The notes under the pieces are model-generated. The model ran no database searches and had not been told where the DNA came from. It saw only the letters and a program-made list of their open reading frames with translations. A stretch of DNA of 62,391 nucleotides from Candidatus Accumulibacter proximus (GTDB taxonomy: Bacteria; Pseudomonadota; Gammaproteobacteria; Burkholderiales; Rhodocyclaceae), in NCBI GenBank assembly GCA_016709675.1, contig JADJMH010000028.1, positions 1 to 62,391 of the forward strand. The letters run 5' to 3'. Below, piece after piece: positions 17,259-26,200 of this stretch. Numbering within the stretch: the first letter of the stretch is position 1; each line of letters begins with the position of its first letter. Made by a program: the position numbers and the translations under genes.

Positions 17259-18137
17259 ATGTCCGAAGCCAACGGTACAGCAACCAACCAGCGGCAAGGC
17301 ATCCAGTCGATCGAGATTGGCACCAGGTTGTTGAGGGCCTTGGCGACAAACGGGCGCGCGATGGCATTACGCGACCTTGCCCGAAACGCCGGCATGCCGG
17401 CGGCCAAAGCTCGTCGTTACCTGGTCAGCTTCATGCGCATGGGACTCGTCGAACAGGATGCAAATACCGGGCGTTACGATCTGGGCGAGTTTGCGCTCGC
17501 ACTGGGGCTGGCGAGTCTGGCGCGGCTGGATCCTGTGCGGTTGGCGGGGCCGGTGCTCGACGATCTCTGTGAGCACATCGGCGAGACCGTAGCGCTCGCT
17601 ATGTGGGGAAATCACGGCGCAACCTGTGTGCGTTGGGTCGAGGCCGGCGGCCCCGTGACCGTCACATTGCGCACCGGTGTGGTCCTGCCGCTGACTTCCT
17701 CGGCCACTGGTCTGGCCTTCGCCGCTTTCTACCGCTCGCCCTATCTCAGGAAAATGCTCGACGCCGAAGTGCAGGCAACGGCTGCGGCAAGGAATAGCAC
17801 GCCTGTGGCGGTGCTCTCGGCGCTTGCGGTGCAACTCGATGAAATTCGTCGCCATGGCATTGCCCGCGCTTCGGGTAGCGTGACACCAGGGATCAATGGT
17901 TTCAGTGCCCCGGTCTTCGATCATACCGGTCGGATGGTCGCCGCCATCACCTCGCTGGGCATCATCGGCAGCTTCAACCTGGATTGGGACAGTCCGATGG
18001 CACTGAGCACCAAGGATGCCGCGGCGAAACTTTCCAGGCGACTGGGACATGGCGGCGCCGAGGCCATTGCCGTCGATGAGCCATCACCCGCGGCGACGGC
18101 GAGTCCCGAGCCAACTGTCGATGTCGCTGCTGCCTGA
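17259..18137 (+). CDS. IclR-family transcriptional regulator
   Basis: 292 residues. The N-terminal winged helix covers about 15-75 (SIEIGTRLLRAL, LRDLARNAGMPAAKARRYL). The effector-binding domain follows at about 95-265 (CEHIGETVALAMWG, LPLTSSATGLAFAAF, and GVTPGINGFSAPVFD-like GSVTPGINGFSAPV). The C-terminus is a low-complexity Ala/Pro/Thr tail of about 25 residues. Relatives regulate catabolic genes (aromatics, acetate), but no target operon is adjacent. It ends inside the start of the YkgJ-type gene with a 17-base overlap. Confidence 0.9.
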   Translation: MSEANGTATNQRQGIQSIEIGTRLLRALATNGRAMALRDLARNAGMPAAKARRYLVSFMRMGLVEQDANTGRYDLGEFALALGLASLARLDPVRLAGPVLDDLCEHIGETVALAMWGNHGATCVRWVEAGGPVTVTLRTGVVLPLTSSATGLAFAAFYRSPYLRKMLDAEVQATAAARNSTPVAVLSALAVQLDEIRRHGIARASGSVTPGINGFSAPVFDHTGRMVAAITSLGIIGSFNLDWDSPMALSTKDAAAKLSRRLGHGGAEAIAVDEPSPAATASPEPTVDVAAA

Positions 18138-18387
18138 CTGCCGCCAAGCTTGTGGCGCCTGTTGCATTGCACCCTCGATCACCACGCCGATGCCTGGCCA
18201 CCCCAAGGGCAAGCTGGCTGGTGAGCGCTGCGCCAATCTGACCGACGACCAGCGCTGCCGCCTGTGGGGATGCCCCGAACGGCCGGCATGCTGCGCCGGG
18301 CTGCAGCCATCCAGCGAAATGTGCGGTCATGATCGAGACTGGGCAATCGCCTGGCTAGCGGCGCTGGAGCAGGCAACCCAACCCTGA
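18121..18387 (+). CDS. YkgJ-family cysteine cluster protein
   Basis: A small protein of 88 residues with the Cys pattern of the YkgJ family, a putative Zn or Fe-S binding fold: CRQACGACC near the N-terminus, then GERCANL, CRLWG, RPACCAG and EMCGHD. The function of the family is unknown. ATG 18121 lies inside the end of the IclR-type gene, an arrangement that suggests coupled translation. The longer frame upstream only runs through that gene. Confidence 0.8.
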   Translation: MSLLPDCRQACGACCIAPSITTPMPGHPKGKLAGERCANLTDDQRCRLWGCPERPACCAGLQPSSEMCGHDRDWAIAWLAALEQATQP

Positions 18388-18391
18388 GTGG

Positions 18392-18397
18392 TAGAAT
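18392..18397 (+). promoter_or_regulatory. Extended -10 element before uppP
   Basis: TGGTAGAAT at 18389-18397 fits an extended -10 (TGnTAnAAT). A start site near 18404 would leave a leader of about 18 bases before the GTG start at 18422. No convincing -35 hexamer is visible, which is usual for extended -10 promoters. Confidence 0.4.
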
Positions 18398-18421
18398 GCG
18401 GCTTTTTGCGGAAAGTCTGCC

Positions 18422-19246
18422 GTGGACCTGCTGCTCTTGCTGAAAGCCCTGATTCTCGGCATCGTTGAAGGCGTCACCGAGTTCCTGCCGGTGTCTTCGA
18501 CCGGCCACCTGATCCTCACCGCCGAACTGCTTGAGTTCAACGACGAGCGTGGCAAGCTGTTCAACATCGTCATCCAGTCGGGCGCGATGCTCGCCGTGTG
18601 CTGGGAATATCGAGCGAAGATTGCCCAGGTGGTGCTGGGTCTGCCGAACGACCGAGCTGCACAGCGCTTTGCGCTCAACGTGCTGGTCGCCTTCCTGCCG
18701 CTGGCGATCCTCGGTCTGCTGTTCGGCAAGGCGATCAAGGCCTACCTGTTTAACGCACCGGTGGTGGCGACGGCGTTTATCGTCGGGGGTCTGATCATTC
18801 TCTGGGCCGAACGTCGTGAGCATCGCATCCGCGTCGAATCGGTCGACGATCTGTCGCTGACGGACGCCGTCAAGCTCGGTTTCGCCCAGGCTCTGGCCCT
18901 GATCCCGGGCACCTCGCGCTCGGGAGCGACGATCATCGGTGGCCTGTTGTTCGGGCTGTCGCGACGTGCGGCCACCGAGTTCTCCTTCTTTCTGGCCATG
19001 CCGACGCTGATGGGTGCAGGCATCTATCAACTGTACAAGGAGCGCGCGCTGCTGTCCTTCGATGATCTCGGGATGTGGATCGTTGGTTTCGCTGCTTCGT
19101 TCGTCTCGGCTTTCTGGGCAGTGCGCGGCTTGCTGCGCTATATCAGTACGCACGACTTTTCACTTTTCGCTTGGTATCGCATCGCGTTCGGCATCGTCGT
19201 GCTGGTGACCTGGCATCTCGACGTTATTTCCTGGAGCAGTGGCTGA
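18422..19246 (+). CDS. uppP: Undecaprenyl-diphosphate phosphatase UppP/BacA
   Basis: A 274-residue inner-membrane protein with about eight hydrophobic segments. It dephosphorylates undecaprenyl diphosphate to recycle the lipid carrier for peptidoglycan and other polymers. Signature regions are GIVEGVTEFLPVSSTGHL near the N-terminus and ALIPGTSRSGATIIGGLL in the middle, which form the catalytic site. Starts with GTG at 18422. Its stop overlaps the start of the following esterase gene. Confidence 0.95.
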   Translation: MDLLLLLKALILGIVEGVTEFLPVSSTGHLILTAELLEFNDERGKLFNIVIQSGAMLAVCWEYRAKIAQVVLGLPNDRAAQRFALNVLVAFLPLAILGLLFGKAIKAYLFNAPVVATAFIVGGLIILWAERREHRIRVESVDDLSLTDAVKLGFAQALALIPGTSRSGATIIGGLLFGLSRRAATEFSFFLAMPTLMGAGIYQLYKERALLSFDDLGMWIVGFAASFVSAFWAVRGLLRYISTHDFSLFAWYRIAFGIVVLVTWHLDVISWSSG

Positions 19247-19820
19247 GGTGGCAGGTCCGCGGATTCTCTACTTGCACGGTTTCTGCTCGTCACCAGCCTC
19301 CTGGAAGGCGCGGCTGCTCAGCGAGCGCCTGCGTGCTGCCGGCCTTGGCGACCGCTTCGCATGCCCACTTCTGCCGCCCGTACCTCTGGCAGCGATTGCC
19401 ACCGCCGAGGCTCTGCTAGCCAGTAGCGACGCTCCGACAACGCTGGTCGGCAGCTCGCTAGGTGGCTATTACGCCAGCTGGCTGGCCGAAAAACACGACC
19501 TGCGTGCCGTCCTGATCAACCCGGCAGTGATGGCGCCAGTCCTGCTGGCTGAACTCGTCGGGACCCACAACAACTTCCACACCGGCGAGACCTTCCAGTT
19601 CTCTCGCGAACACGTGGAACAGCTGTACGCCCTCGACACGCCTTGCGTCACGCCCTCGCGCTACCTGCTGCTCGTCGAGACCGGGGACGAAGTGCTTGAC
19701 TATCGGCGGGCGGCTGCGCGCTATGCTGGGAGCTGCCAAAGGATCCTCCCAGGTGGCGATCACAGCTTCACGCGCTTCCCCGATTTTGTACCGCAAATCA
19801 TTGAATTCTGTGGGTTATAA
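19239..19820 (+). CDS. YqiA/YcfP-type alpha/beta-fold esterase
   Basis: 193 residues with a compact hydrolase fold: LYLHGFCSSPASWKA near the start, nucleophile elbow VGSSLGGYYA with Ser near residue 73, and the catalytic histidine in GGDHSFTRF near the C-terminus. The acid is probably in the ETGDEVLDY segment. The family hydrolyses short acyl esters in vitro; the cellular substrate is unclear. GTG 19239 overlaps the end of uppP by eight bases; a second GTG at 19248 is possible. Confidence 0.85.
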   Translation: MAEVAGPRILYLHGFCSSPASWKARLLSERLRAAGLGDRFACPLLPPVPLAAIATAEALLASSDAPTTLVGSSLGGYYASWLAEKHDLRAVLINPAVMAPVLLAELVGTHNNFHTGETFQFSREHVEQLYALDTPCVTPSRYLLLVETGDEVLDYRRAAARYAGSCQRILPGGDHSFTRFPDFVPQIIEFCGL

Positions 19821-19821
19821 T
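19816..19821 (+). promoter_or_regulatory. Consensus -10 element directly before the RNB gene
   Basis: A perfect TATAAT ends only 7 bases before the ATG at 19829, and no good -35 is present at 16-18 bases. If used, transcription would begin at or next to the start codon, giving a leaderless mRNA. Confidence 0.4.
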
Positions 19822-19828
19822 CGCCGCG

Positions 19829-21745
19829 ATGCATGTTCTATTCGAAGAAGACGGGGCCTTCAAGGCGGCCACCATTGTCAGCGACAACGACAGCTCGCTG
19901 CAAGTCGAAACGGTCTCTGGCAAGCGCAGCAAGATCAAGGCCGCGAACGTCCTGCTGCGCTACAGTGAACCAGCACCAGCAGCGTTGCTTGATCAGGCCG
20001 AGGTTCTGGCGAGCGAAATCGAGCCCGACTTTCTCTGGGAGTGTCTGGGTGACGGCGAGTTTTCCTTTTCCGATTTCGCCAGCGAGTATTTCGGTCACAC
20101 CGGCACGGCGATCGAAGTGGCCGCGCTACTCCTGGCTCTGCATTCGGCGCCAATCTATTTCCACCGCAAGGGCAAGGGACGTTTCCGCAAGGCTCCGGCC
20201 GAAATTCTCCAGGCGGCCCTCACCGGCCTCGAAAAAAAGCGCCAGCAAGCTCTGAGCATCGAGCGCATGGTCGGTCAGCTCACGGCTTTCTCGCTGCCGC
20301 CGGAGTTCCAGCCAATGCTCGGCCAACTGCTCTACAAGCCAGACCGGAACCGGGGTGAAACCAAGGCACTGGAAGCAGCGTGCAGTGAAACCGGCCTGAC
20401 AGCCGCGCACCTGCTCGAAAGATGCGGTGCCATCCGCTCGGCGCACGACTATCACCTGCAGCGCTTTCTGCTCGAACAATTCCCACGCGGCACCGCGTTC
20501 CCGGCAATCGAGCAGCCCCAATTCCCGACGGGCCTGCCACGTGCTGACGTACAGGCCTTTTCGATTGACGACGCGACGACCACCGAAATCGACGACGCCT
20601 TTTCATTGCGGACGCTGCCCGGCCTGGGCTGGCGAGTTGGCATCCACATCGCAGCCCCGTCGCTGGGTATCGCGCCGGGGTCGCCACTTGACGAGATCGC
20701 GCGCGCAAGGTTGTCCACCGTTTATATGCCCGGCAGCAAGATCACCATGCTACCGAATGCGGTGGTTGAGCGGTTTGCGCTCGCTAGCGGCCGCGAGGTC
20801 CCAGCGATTTCACTTTACCTCACGGTGACGCCGGAACTCGAGGTCACCGCCTGTGAATCGCGCCTGGAGATCATTCCTGTCGTTGCCAATCTTCGCCATC
20901 ACGACGTCGAACCGCAGTTCAATGAACAAACGATTGCCAATGGGCTGCCCGAGTTCCCCTTTCGCGACGAGTTGCTGACACTCTGGCATCTCGCCAATGC
21001 CTGCGAAGGCCGGCGAGGCAAGCCGTCGGCGATGCAGGGGAATCACGACTACAACTTTCGCATCGACGGCGACCTTGCCGATGCCGAGGCCTGCCGGGTC
21101 GAGATTTCTGCGCGCCAGCGCGGTAGCCCACTCGACAAGCTGGTGGCCGAGCTGATGATCGTCGCCAACAGCACCTGGGGTGGTCTGCTTGCCAACAACG
21201 GAGTGGCAGCAATCTACCGGGTGCAGACCGGTGGCAAGGTGCGCATGAGCACTGCACCGCAGGCGCACGAGGGTCTTGGGGTGAAGCAGTATGCCTGGTC
21301 ATCATCGCCGCTGCGCCGCTACGTTGACCTGCTCAACCAGTGGCAGTTGATCGCCTGCCTGAAGGGCGAGACACCGCCCTTCGCCGCCCGCTCAGACGCG
21401 CTGTTCGCGGCCTTGCGCGATTTTGAGCTGACCTACAGTGCCTACGCCGAGTTCCAGCGCAGCATGGAACGTTACTGGTGCCTGCGCTGGCTGCGACAGC
21501 AGGGAATGGACACCATTGGGGCGACGATTGTCGGTCGCGAGAACCTGGCCAGGCTCGACCACCTTCCTCTCACCCAGCGCGTCCCCTCGGCACCAGATCT
21601 CAAGCCCGGCGAGCGAATTCGGCTACGGATCGAGTCGATCGACTACCTGACACTTGCTCTCGGCTGCCGATATCTGGAAACGCTTGCGCCGGCGGGAGGC
21701 GCCGAGGATGGGGCCGAGGACGAGACGCTGGAGGCGGTGGGTTGA
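19829..21745 (+). CDS. RNB-domain exoribonuclease (RNase II/R family)
   Basis: 638 residues with the catalytic RNB domain from about 225 to 560. The acidic cluster of the active site is in AFSIDDATTTEIDDAFSL, where four Asp bind Mg, followed by VGIHIAAPS and the later ASTAPQAHEGLG-type and SSPLRRYVDLLNQ motifs. The N-terminus (LFEEDGAFKAATIVSD) and C-terminus differ from classical RNase II and RNase R: there is no clear S1 domain or basic tail, as in the betaproteobacterial family annotated as RNB domain-containing ribonuclease. Role: 3'-to-5' RNA decay in the cytosol. ATG 19829 starts 8 bases after the esterase gene. Confidence 0.9.
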   Translation: MHVLFEEDGAFKAATIVSDNDSSLQVETVSGKRSKIKAANVLLRYSEPAPAALLDQAEVLASEIEPDFLWECLGDGEFSFSDFASEYFGHTGTAIEVAALLLALHSAPIYFHRKGKGRFRKAPAEILQAALTGLEKKRQQALSIERMVGQLTAFSLPPEFQPMLGQLLYKPDRNRGETKALEAACSETGLTAAHLLERCGAIRSAHDYHLQRFLLEQFPRGTAFPAIEQPQFPTGLPRADVQAFSIDDATTTEIDDAFSLRTLPGLGWRVGIHIAAPSLGIAPGSPLDEIARARLSTVYMPGSKITMLPNAVVERFALASGREVPAISLYLTVTPELEVTACESRLEIIPVVANLRHHDVEPQFNEQTIANGLPEFPFRDELLTLWHLANACEGRRGKPSAMQGNHDYNFRIDGDLADAEACRVEISARQRGSPLDKLVAELMIVANSTWGGLLANNGVAAIYRVQTGGKVRMSTAPQAHEGLGVKQYAWSSSPLRRYVDLLNQWQLIACLKGETPPFAARSDALFAALRDFELTYSAYAEFQRSMERYWCLRWLRQQGMDTIGATIVGRENLARLDHLPLTQRVPSAPDLKPGERIRLRIESIDYLTLALGCRYLETLAPAGGAEDGAEDETLEAVG

Positions 21746-21746
21746 C

Positions 21747-22637
21747 GTGAACGCCGGCTCGCGTGATTGGGTCATGCAATGGGTGTCTGAGCACAGGCTG
21801 TGGCTGGCTCTTGTTGTCTCGCTGCTGCTGCACGGCCTGGTGCTGTCGCTCCACTTCAACTTCCCCGACGCCGCGCGGACTTTCAAGGACCGCGCACTCG
21901 ACGTCATTCTGGTGAACAGTCGTTCGGCCCGCCCCCCCGCCGAAGCACACGCGCAAGCACAAGCCAACCTCGACAATGGCGGCAACACCGAGCGCGATCG
22001 TCGCGCGAAGACACCCCTGCCTCCCGCGCCCAGGCATCAGGAAGGCGACGACCTAGAGCACTCGCGAAAGCGAATCCAGGCGCTCGAAGCCCATCAGCAA
22101 AGGCTCGCGATGGAGACCGACCGCAAGACCATGGTTGCTCCGACTGCCGACCGGGAAGCACAACCCGAACCCGCACCGAATACCAGCGGTCGCGATCTCG
22201 CGCAGAGCGCACTCGCCATGGCGCGTCTTGAAGGCGAGATCGCCAAGGAACTGGATGACTACAATAAGCGGCCACGCAGGAAGTTTATCGGCGCCAGTGC
22301 CATGGAATACCGCTTCGCACAATACTTCGAGGAGTGGCGGATGAAGGTCGAGCGCATCGGCACCCTCAATTATCCGGAAGCGGCACGGGGCAAACTCTAC
22401 GGCAGCCTGGTCCTGACGGTGACGATCCAGAGCGACGGCACGGTCGTCGGAATCGAAATCAACCGTTCGTCGGGCCACAAGATCCTTGACGATGCCGCAC
22501 GCAGGATCGTTGCCATGGCCTCACCGTTCGCCGCCTTCCCGCCCGCCATCCGGCACGATACCGACGTCCTGGAAATCACCCGCACCTGGAACTTTACCCA
22601 GCGTGACAGCCTCGAGACCAAGGCGGTCAGGCGATGA
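21747..22637 (+). CDS. TonB-family energy transducer
   Basis: A protein of about 296 residues. One N-terminal membrane helix (LWLALVVSLLLHGLVLSLHF) with the SxxxH-type residues of TonB is followed by a Pro/Ala/Glu-rich periplasmic linker and a C-terminal TonB domain (YPEAARGKLYGSLVLTVTI, then DGTVVGIEINRSSGHKILDDAA). TonB carries proton-motive energy from ExbBD to outer-membrane receptors; no exbB or exbD is adjacent. GTG 21747 follows the RNB stop by one base with GGAGG-like sequence upstream; ATG 21774 is an alternative. It overlaps aroE by four bases (ATGA). Confidence 0.85.
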   Translation: MNAGSRDWVMQWVSEHRLWLALVVSLLLHGLVLSLHFNFPDAARTFKDRALDVILVNSRSARPPAEAHAQAQANLDNGGNTERDRRAKTPLPPAPRHQEGDDLEHSRKRIQALEAHQQRLAMETDRKTMVAPTADREAQPEPAPNTSGRDLAQSALAMARLEGEIAKELDDYNKRPRRKFIGASAMEYRFAQYFEEWRMKVERIGTLNYPEAARGKLYGSLVLTVTIQSDGTVVGIEINRSSGHKILDDAARRIVAMASPFAAFPPAIRHDTDVLEITRTWNFTQRDSLETKAVRR

Positions 22638-23473
22638 GCGACCGTTACTGTGTCTTCGGCAATCCAGTTGGCCATAGCCGGTCGCCGGCGATCCACGCAG
22701 CCTTCGCTGCCCAGTGCCGCCAGGACCTCATGTACGAAGCGATCCTGGCACCAAGGGATGGCTTCGTGGATGCTGTGCGTCGTTTTGTCGCTGGCGGCGG
22801 TCGTGGGGCCAGCGTCACGGTACCGTTCAAAGAGGAAGCCTGCCTTGTGGCAAAGCGGCTGACCGACAGGGCGAAGATTGCCGGCGCCGTCAATACGCTG
22901 GTTTTCGAGGGCTCAGCCGTGCTCGGTGACAACACCGATGGCTATGGACTGCTACGTGACCTGACGCACAATCTGAGCTGCCAGGTGACTGGCAAACGCG
23001 TCCTCCTGCTCGGCGCGGGCGGCGCAGCGCGTGGCGTCATCGCACCCTTGCTCGACACTCAGCCAGCAGCGCTGGTGGTCGCCAACCGCACCGCCGCTCG
23101 AGCTCACGATCTCGCCCAGCGCGTATCCCGCGCCGATTCGCTAGGTGCTTGTGGTTACCCGCAGCTCGCCGGCCAATCGTTCGACCTGGTGATCAACGCT
23201 ACTTCGGCCAGCCTTGGCGGCAAACTGCCACCGTTGCCCGAGGGGGTTTTTGCAGCCGGCAGCCTGGCCTACGACATGATGTATGGCCAAGGCCGGACGC
23301 CCTTTCTGGTCTTCGCTGGTCGCCAAGGCGCGGCGCGCCTGGTTGACGGTCTTGGCATGCTCGTCGAGCAGGCGGCCGAAGCATTCCGCATCTGGCGCGG
23401 GATGCGGCCAGACACGACGCCAGTAATGGCCATGCTGCGCGCCGCCGAGCCCGCCCCTTCGGCCACGCAGTGA
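22634..23473 (+). CDS. aroE: Shikimate dehydrogenase AroE
   Basis: A 279-residue enzyme reducing 3-dehydroshikimate to shikimate with NADPH in aromatic amino acid synthesis. Substrate site: GNPVGHSRSPAIH near 9-21, catalytic K66 in SVTVPFKEEA and D102 in DNTDGYG. NADP loop: LLLGAGGAARG near 124-134. A family-typical GLGMLVEQAAEAF segment is near the end. The gene overlaps both neighbours, tonB upstream and mtgA downstream (GTGA). Confidence 0.95.
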   Translation: MSDRYCVFGNPVGHSRSPAIHAAFAAQCRQDLMYEAILAPRDGFVDAVRRFVAGGGRGASVTVPFKEEACLVAKRLTDRAKIAGAVNTLVFEGSAVLGDNTDGYGLLRDLTHNLSCQVTGKRVLLLGAGGAARGVIAPLLDTQPAALVVANRTAARAHDLAQRVSRADSLGACGYPQLAGQSFDLVINATSASLGGKLPPLPEGVFAAGSLAYDMMYGQGRTPFLVFAGRQGAARLVDGLGMLVEQAAEAFRIWRGMRPDTTPVMAMLRAAEPAPSATQ

Positions 23474-24162
23474 GCGTCGCCCTGTGGCTGAAGCGGCTGC
23501 TGCTCGCATGCATCGCCCTGCTGCTTCTCTATCAGTTGTGGCTGTTTGGCTGGGTTCTGTGGTGGAACTGGTTCAACCCGGACACCACTCGTTTCATGAG
23601 CCTTCGCCTCGCGGAATTTCAGCTCAAGGACCCACAGGCGCAACTGAAAAAGCAATGGGTCGACTACGACCGCATCGCAGCCAACCTGAAGCGGGCGATC
23701 ATCGCCGCCGAAGACGCCAAGTTCGTTGATCATGAGGGATTCGACTGGGAAGGTATCCAGCACGCAATCAAGAAAAACCAAAGGAAGGGGCGCATCGTCG
23801 CCGGTGGCTCGACGATCTCGCAGCAGCTCGCCAAAAACCTTTTCCTGACCCCGGCGAAGACGACATGGCGAAAGGCTGAAGAGGCGATGATCACGCTGAT
23901 GCTGGAAACCATCTGGAGCAAGCAGCGTATTTTGGAGGTTTACCTCAACGTCATCGAGTGGGGTAACGGTGTGTTCGGCGCCGAGGCCGCGGCCCGCCAT
24001 TACTACGGCGTTACTGCCGCACAGCTGTCGTCTGAGCAGGCCGCGCGCCTGGCGGGAATGGTCCCCAGCCCCCGCTTCTACGACCGCAACCGCAACGCGC
24101 CGGGTCTAGCCAGGAAGACGGCGATCATCCTCGCCCGCATGCGGTCTGCTGATCTCCCCTGA
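23470..24162 (+). CDS. mtgA: Monofunctional peptidoglycan glycosyltransferase MtgA
   Basis: 230 residues: one N-terminal membrane anchor (LLLACIALLLLYQLWLF), then a GT51 domain that polymerises lipid II in the periplasm. Motifs: catalytic E81 in IIAAEDAKFVDHEGFDW, GGSTISQQLAKNLFL, and the RKxEE motif in RKAEEAMITLMLE. There is no transpeptidase domain, so it is monofunctional. GTG 23470 overlaps the aroE stop. Confidence 0.95.
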   Translation: MSVALWLKRLLLACIALLLLYQLWLFGWVLWWNWFNPDTTRFMSLRLAEFQLKDPQAQLKKQWVDYDRIAANLKRAIIAAEDAKFVDHEGFDWEGIQHAIKKNQRKGRIVAGGSTISQQLAKNLFLTPAKTTWRKAEEAMITLMLETIWSKQRILEVYLNVIEWGNGVFGAEAAARHYYGVTAAQLSSEQAARLAGMVPSPRFYDRNRNAPGLARKTAIILARMRSADLP

Positions 24163-24293
24163 CGCAGCAACGAGAGATCCCGGCCACGTGCGGCGACAAA
24201 CTGGCGAGTGATCGCCAAGCCTGACATACTATTGATATTTCATCAGCGCCCTTGCGGCCTATTTCTGAACAACAATGCTGGAGTGATCCCCTC

Positions 24294-24800
24294 ATGAAGC
24301 TTCGCACTGTCTTTCTGCTGCTCATCCTTGGCGCCATTTCAGCCTTTTCAGCACTCAACTGGCGCGCATTCATCACCCCGACCACCCTCTCCCTGGGCCT
24401 GGCTGAAGTACAAGCGCCACTCGGGGTCATTATGCTCGGCGTCGTGGGTTTTCTCACGGCATTCTTCCTGGTCTTTGTCGTTTATGTCCAGGCTTCTGCT
24501 CTCTTCGAGTCCCGGCGTCATGCACAGGAGCTGCAGGTCAACCGGGAACTGGCCGACAAGGCCGAGGCCTCACGCTTCACCGAGTTACGCAGCTTCCTTG
24601 AGGTGGAGTTGCAAAAGCTGGCCGGCCGCGGCACCGGATCAGCGGTGGCCAGCGATCCGGCGATCCTGGCCAGACTGGACCGGCTGGAAGAAAAGCTCTT
24701 GACCACCGTGGAGCAGTCAGGCAACAGTCTCGCCGCGTGCATCGGCGAACTCGAAGACCGGCTGTTACGTCAGGACCGGGGCGATCAACGATCGCCGTAG
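24294..24800 (+). CDS. LapA-domain (DUF1049-like) inner-membrane protein
   Basis: 168 residues. Two N-terminal membrane segments (VFLLLILGAISAFSALNW and GVIMLGVVGFLTAFFLVF) flank a short loop, the pattern of LapA-domain proteins, followed by about 90 residues rich in Glu, Leu and Arg that look like coiled coil. In E. coli LapA/LapB control LPS synthesis; no lapB is adjacent here, so a similar role is only possible. It is convergent with rhlE and overlaps its end by 16 bases. I chose ATG 24294; the upstream ATG 24252 adds a polar extension. Confidence 0.65.
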   Translation: MKLRTVFLLLILGAISAFSALNWRAFITPTTLSLGLAEVQAPLGVIMLGVVGFLTAFFLVFVVYVQASALFESRRHAQELQVNRELADKAEASRFTELRSFLEVELQKLAGRGTGSAVASDPAILARLDRLEEKLLTTVEQSGNSLAACIGELEDRLLRQDRGDQRSP

Positions 24801-26200
24801 GTGCGGCGGCCGCCGCCGTGAGTGGCTTTAGCGGACTCATGGTAGGGCACGCGAGGTGGGCCATCGCGTCGGGGAACGGAGGGCTTGCTGAAGCGACTAT
24901 CGGGTTGTCCGGTCGGCTGGCCATAGCTGCGCTTTTCGCCACCTTTCCAGGCTGGCTTGCCAGCCGGGCGGGGATTGGCCGACAGCCGGCGAGTCGGCTC
25001 ATGGCCGACCACGACCGCGACCGGAATCATCTGCTTGGTGAAGCGCTCGATCTTCCTGACGTTGAACTGCTCGGCGTGATGGACCAGCGAAATTGCCAGA
25101 CCGCTGCGGCCGGCGCGGCCTGTGCGGCCGATCCGATGGACATAGTCTTCGGCGGCCTTCGGCAGATCGTAGTTGAAAACGTGTGTGATCGTGGGAACAT
25201 CGATACCACGGGCGGCGACGTCGGTAGCGACCAGGATTCTCACCTGACCGCGCCGCATCGCCGCGAGTGTGCGGTTACGGGCGCCCTGATGCATATCGCC
25301 ATGCAGCGCCGCAGCGTTGAGCCCGGCGACGTTCAGGCGATCGCTGACGGTGTCCGCATCGCGCTTGGTCGCGGTGAAAACCAGCGCTTGATCGATCGAA
25401 GCATCACGCAGCAGGTGGTCAAGCAGGCGGTTCTTGTGCGCCAGATCATCGACAAAATGCATCCGTTGCTCGATATTGTCGTGTCTGGCCGAAACTGCAT
25501 CAACCTGGATCCGCAGCGCAGCGCGCGTCATGCGCTGAGCCAGTTCGCCGACGGTGCCGTCGAGCGTCGCGGAGAACAGCATTGTCTGGCGCGAAGTAGG
25601 CGTCGCCGCAACGATCCTTTCGATGTCTTCGATGAATCCCATGTCCAACATGCGATCGGCTTCGTCAAGGACCAGCACCTGCAAGTACGAGAAATCGATC
25701 TTCCCCGAACTCATGTGGTCAATCAGGCGACCTGGCGTGGCGACCAGAATTTCCGGATTACGACCGAGGAGCTCCATCTGCTTCGGGTACGGCATTCCTC
25801 CCAGGATCGCCACTGCCCGCACGTGATTGAGCTGGCGGCCGTACTTCTCGGTTGCCGCAGTCACCTGCAGAGCAAGTTCACGGGTAGGTGTCAGTACCAG
25901 CATGCGCGGCTGAGCCGGCTGAAAACGATGGCGATCATGGCCGCGCCCCGGTCCTGGGCGGCGCTCCTGGACTGGAGTACGAGCGGCAGCAGGCAAGCGT
26001 TGCTCCGAGGCAAAGCGATGCAGTGCCGGCAGCATGAAAGCAGCGGTCTTGCCGGAACCGGTCTGCGAGGAAACCAACAGATCACGGCCGGCCAGGGCAG
26101 CGGGGACGGCTTGTGTCTGAACCGGCGTTGGTTCGCTGTAACCGGAGTCTGTCAGTGCTTTGAGGATGGCCGGGTGAAGGCCGATTTCTGCAAAAGTCAT
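24785..26200 (-). CDS. rhlE: DEAD-box RNA helicase, RhlE type
   Basis: 471 residues. Motifs in order: Q motif PTPVQTQAVP, motif I SSQTGSGKTAAF, Ia PTRELALQV, Ib TPGRLID, II VLDEADRMLDMGF, III FSATL, IV VFTATKRD, V VATDVAARGIDVP, VI YVHRIGRTGRAG. A basic Gly/Arg-rich tail of about 70 residues follows, as in RhlE. It unwinds structured RNA in ribosome assembly and mRNA decay. A Pro/Arg/Gly-rich insert lies between motifs I and Ia. Start ATG 26200 fits MTFAEIGLHPAIL. A promoter may lie about 250 bases upstream, leaving a long leader as in cold-responsive helicase genes. Confidence 0.93.
   Translation of the reverse strand: MTFAEIGLHPAILKALTDSGYSEPTPVQTQAVPAALAGRDLLVSSQTGSGKTAAFMLPALHRFASEQRLPAAARTPVQERRPGPGRGHDRHRFQPAQPRMLVLTPTRELALQVTAATEKYGRQLNHVRAVAILGGMPYPKQMELLGRNPEILVATPGRLIDHMSSGKIDFSYLQVLVLDEADRMLDMGFIEDIERIVAATPTSRQTMLFSATLDGTVGELAQRMTRAALRIQVDAVSARHDNIEQRMHFVDDLAHKNRLLDHLLRDASIDQALVFTATKRDADTVSDRLNVAGLNAAALHGDMHQGARNRTLAAMRRGQVRILVATDVAARGIDVPTITHVFNYDLPKAAEDYVHRIGRTGRAGRSGLAISLVHHAEQFNVRKIERFTKQMIPVAVVVGHEPTRRLSANPRPAGKPAWKGGEKRSYGQPTGQPDSRFSKPSVPRRDGPPRVPYHESAKATHGGGRRTYGDR

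Noticed and set aside
24232..24246. FNR-like sequence TTGAT-ATTTC-ATCAG before the LapA-type gene
   Set aside because: The spacer is 5 bases rather than 4, and no -10 lies at the right distance.
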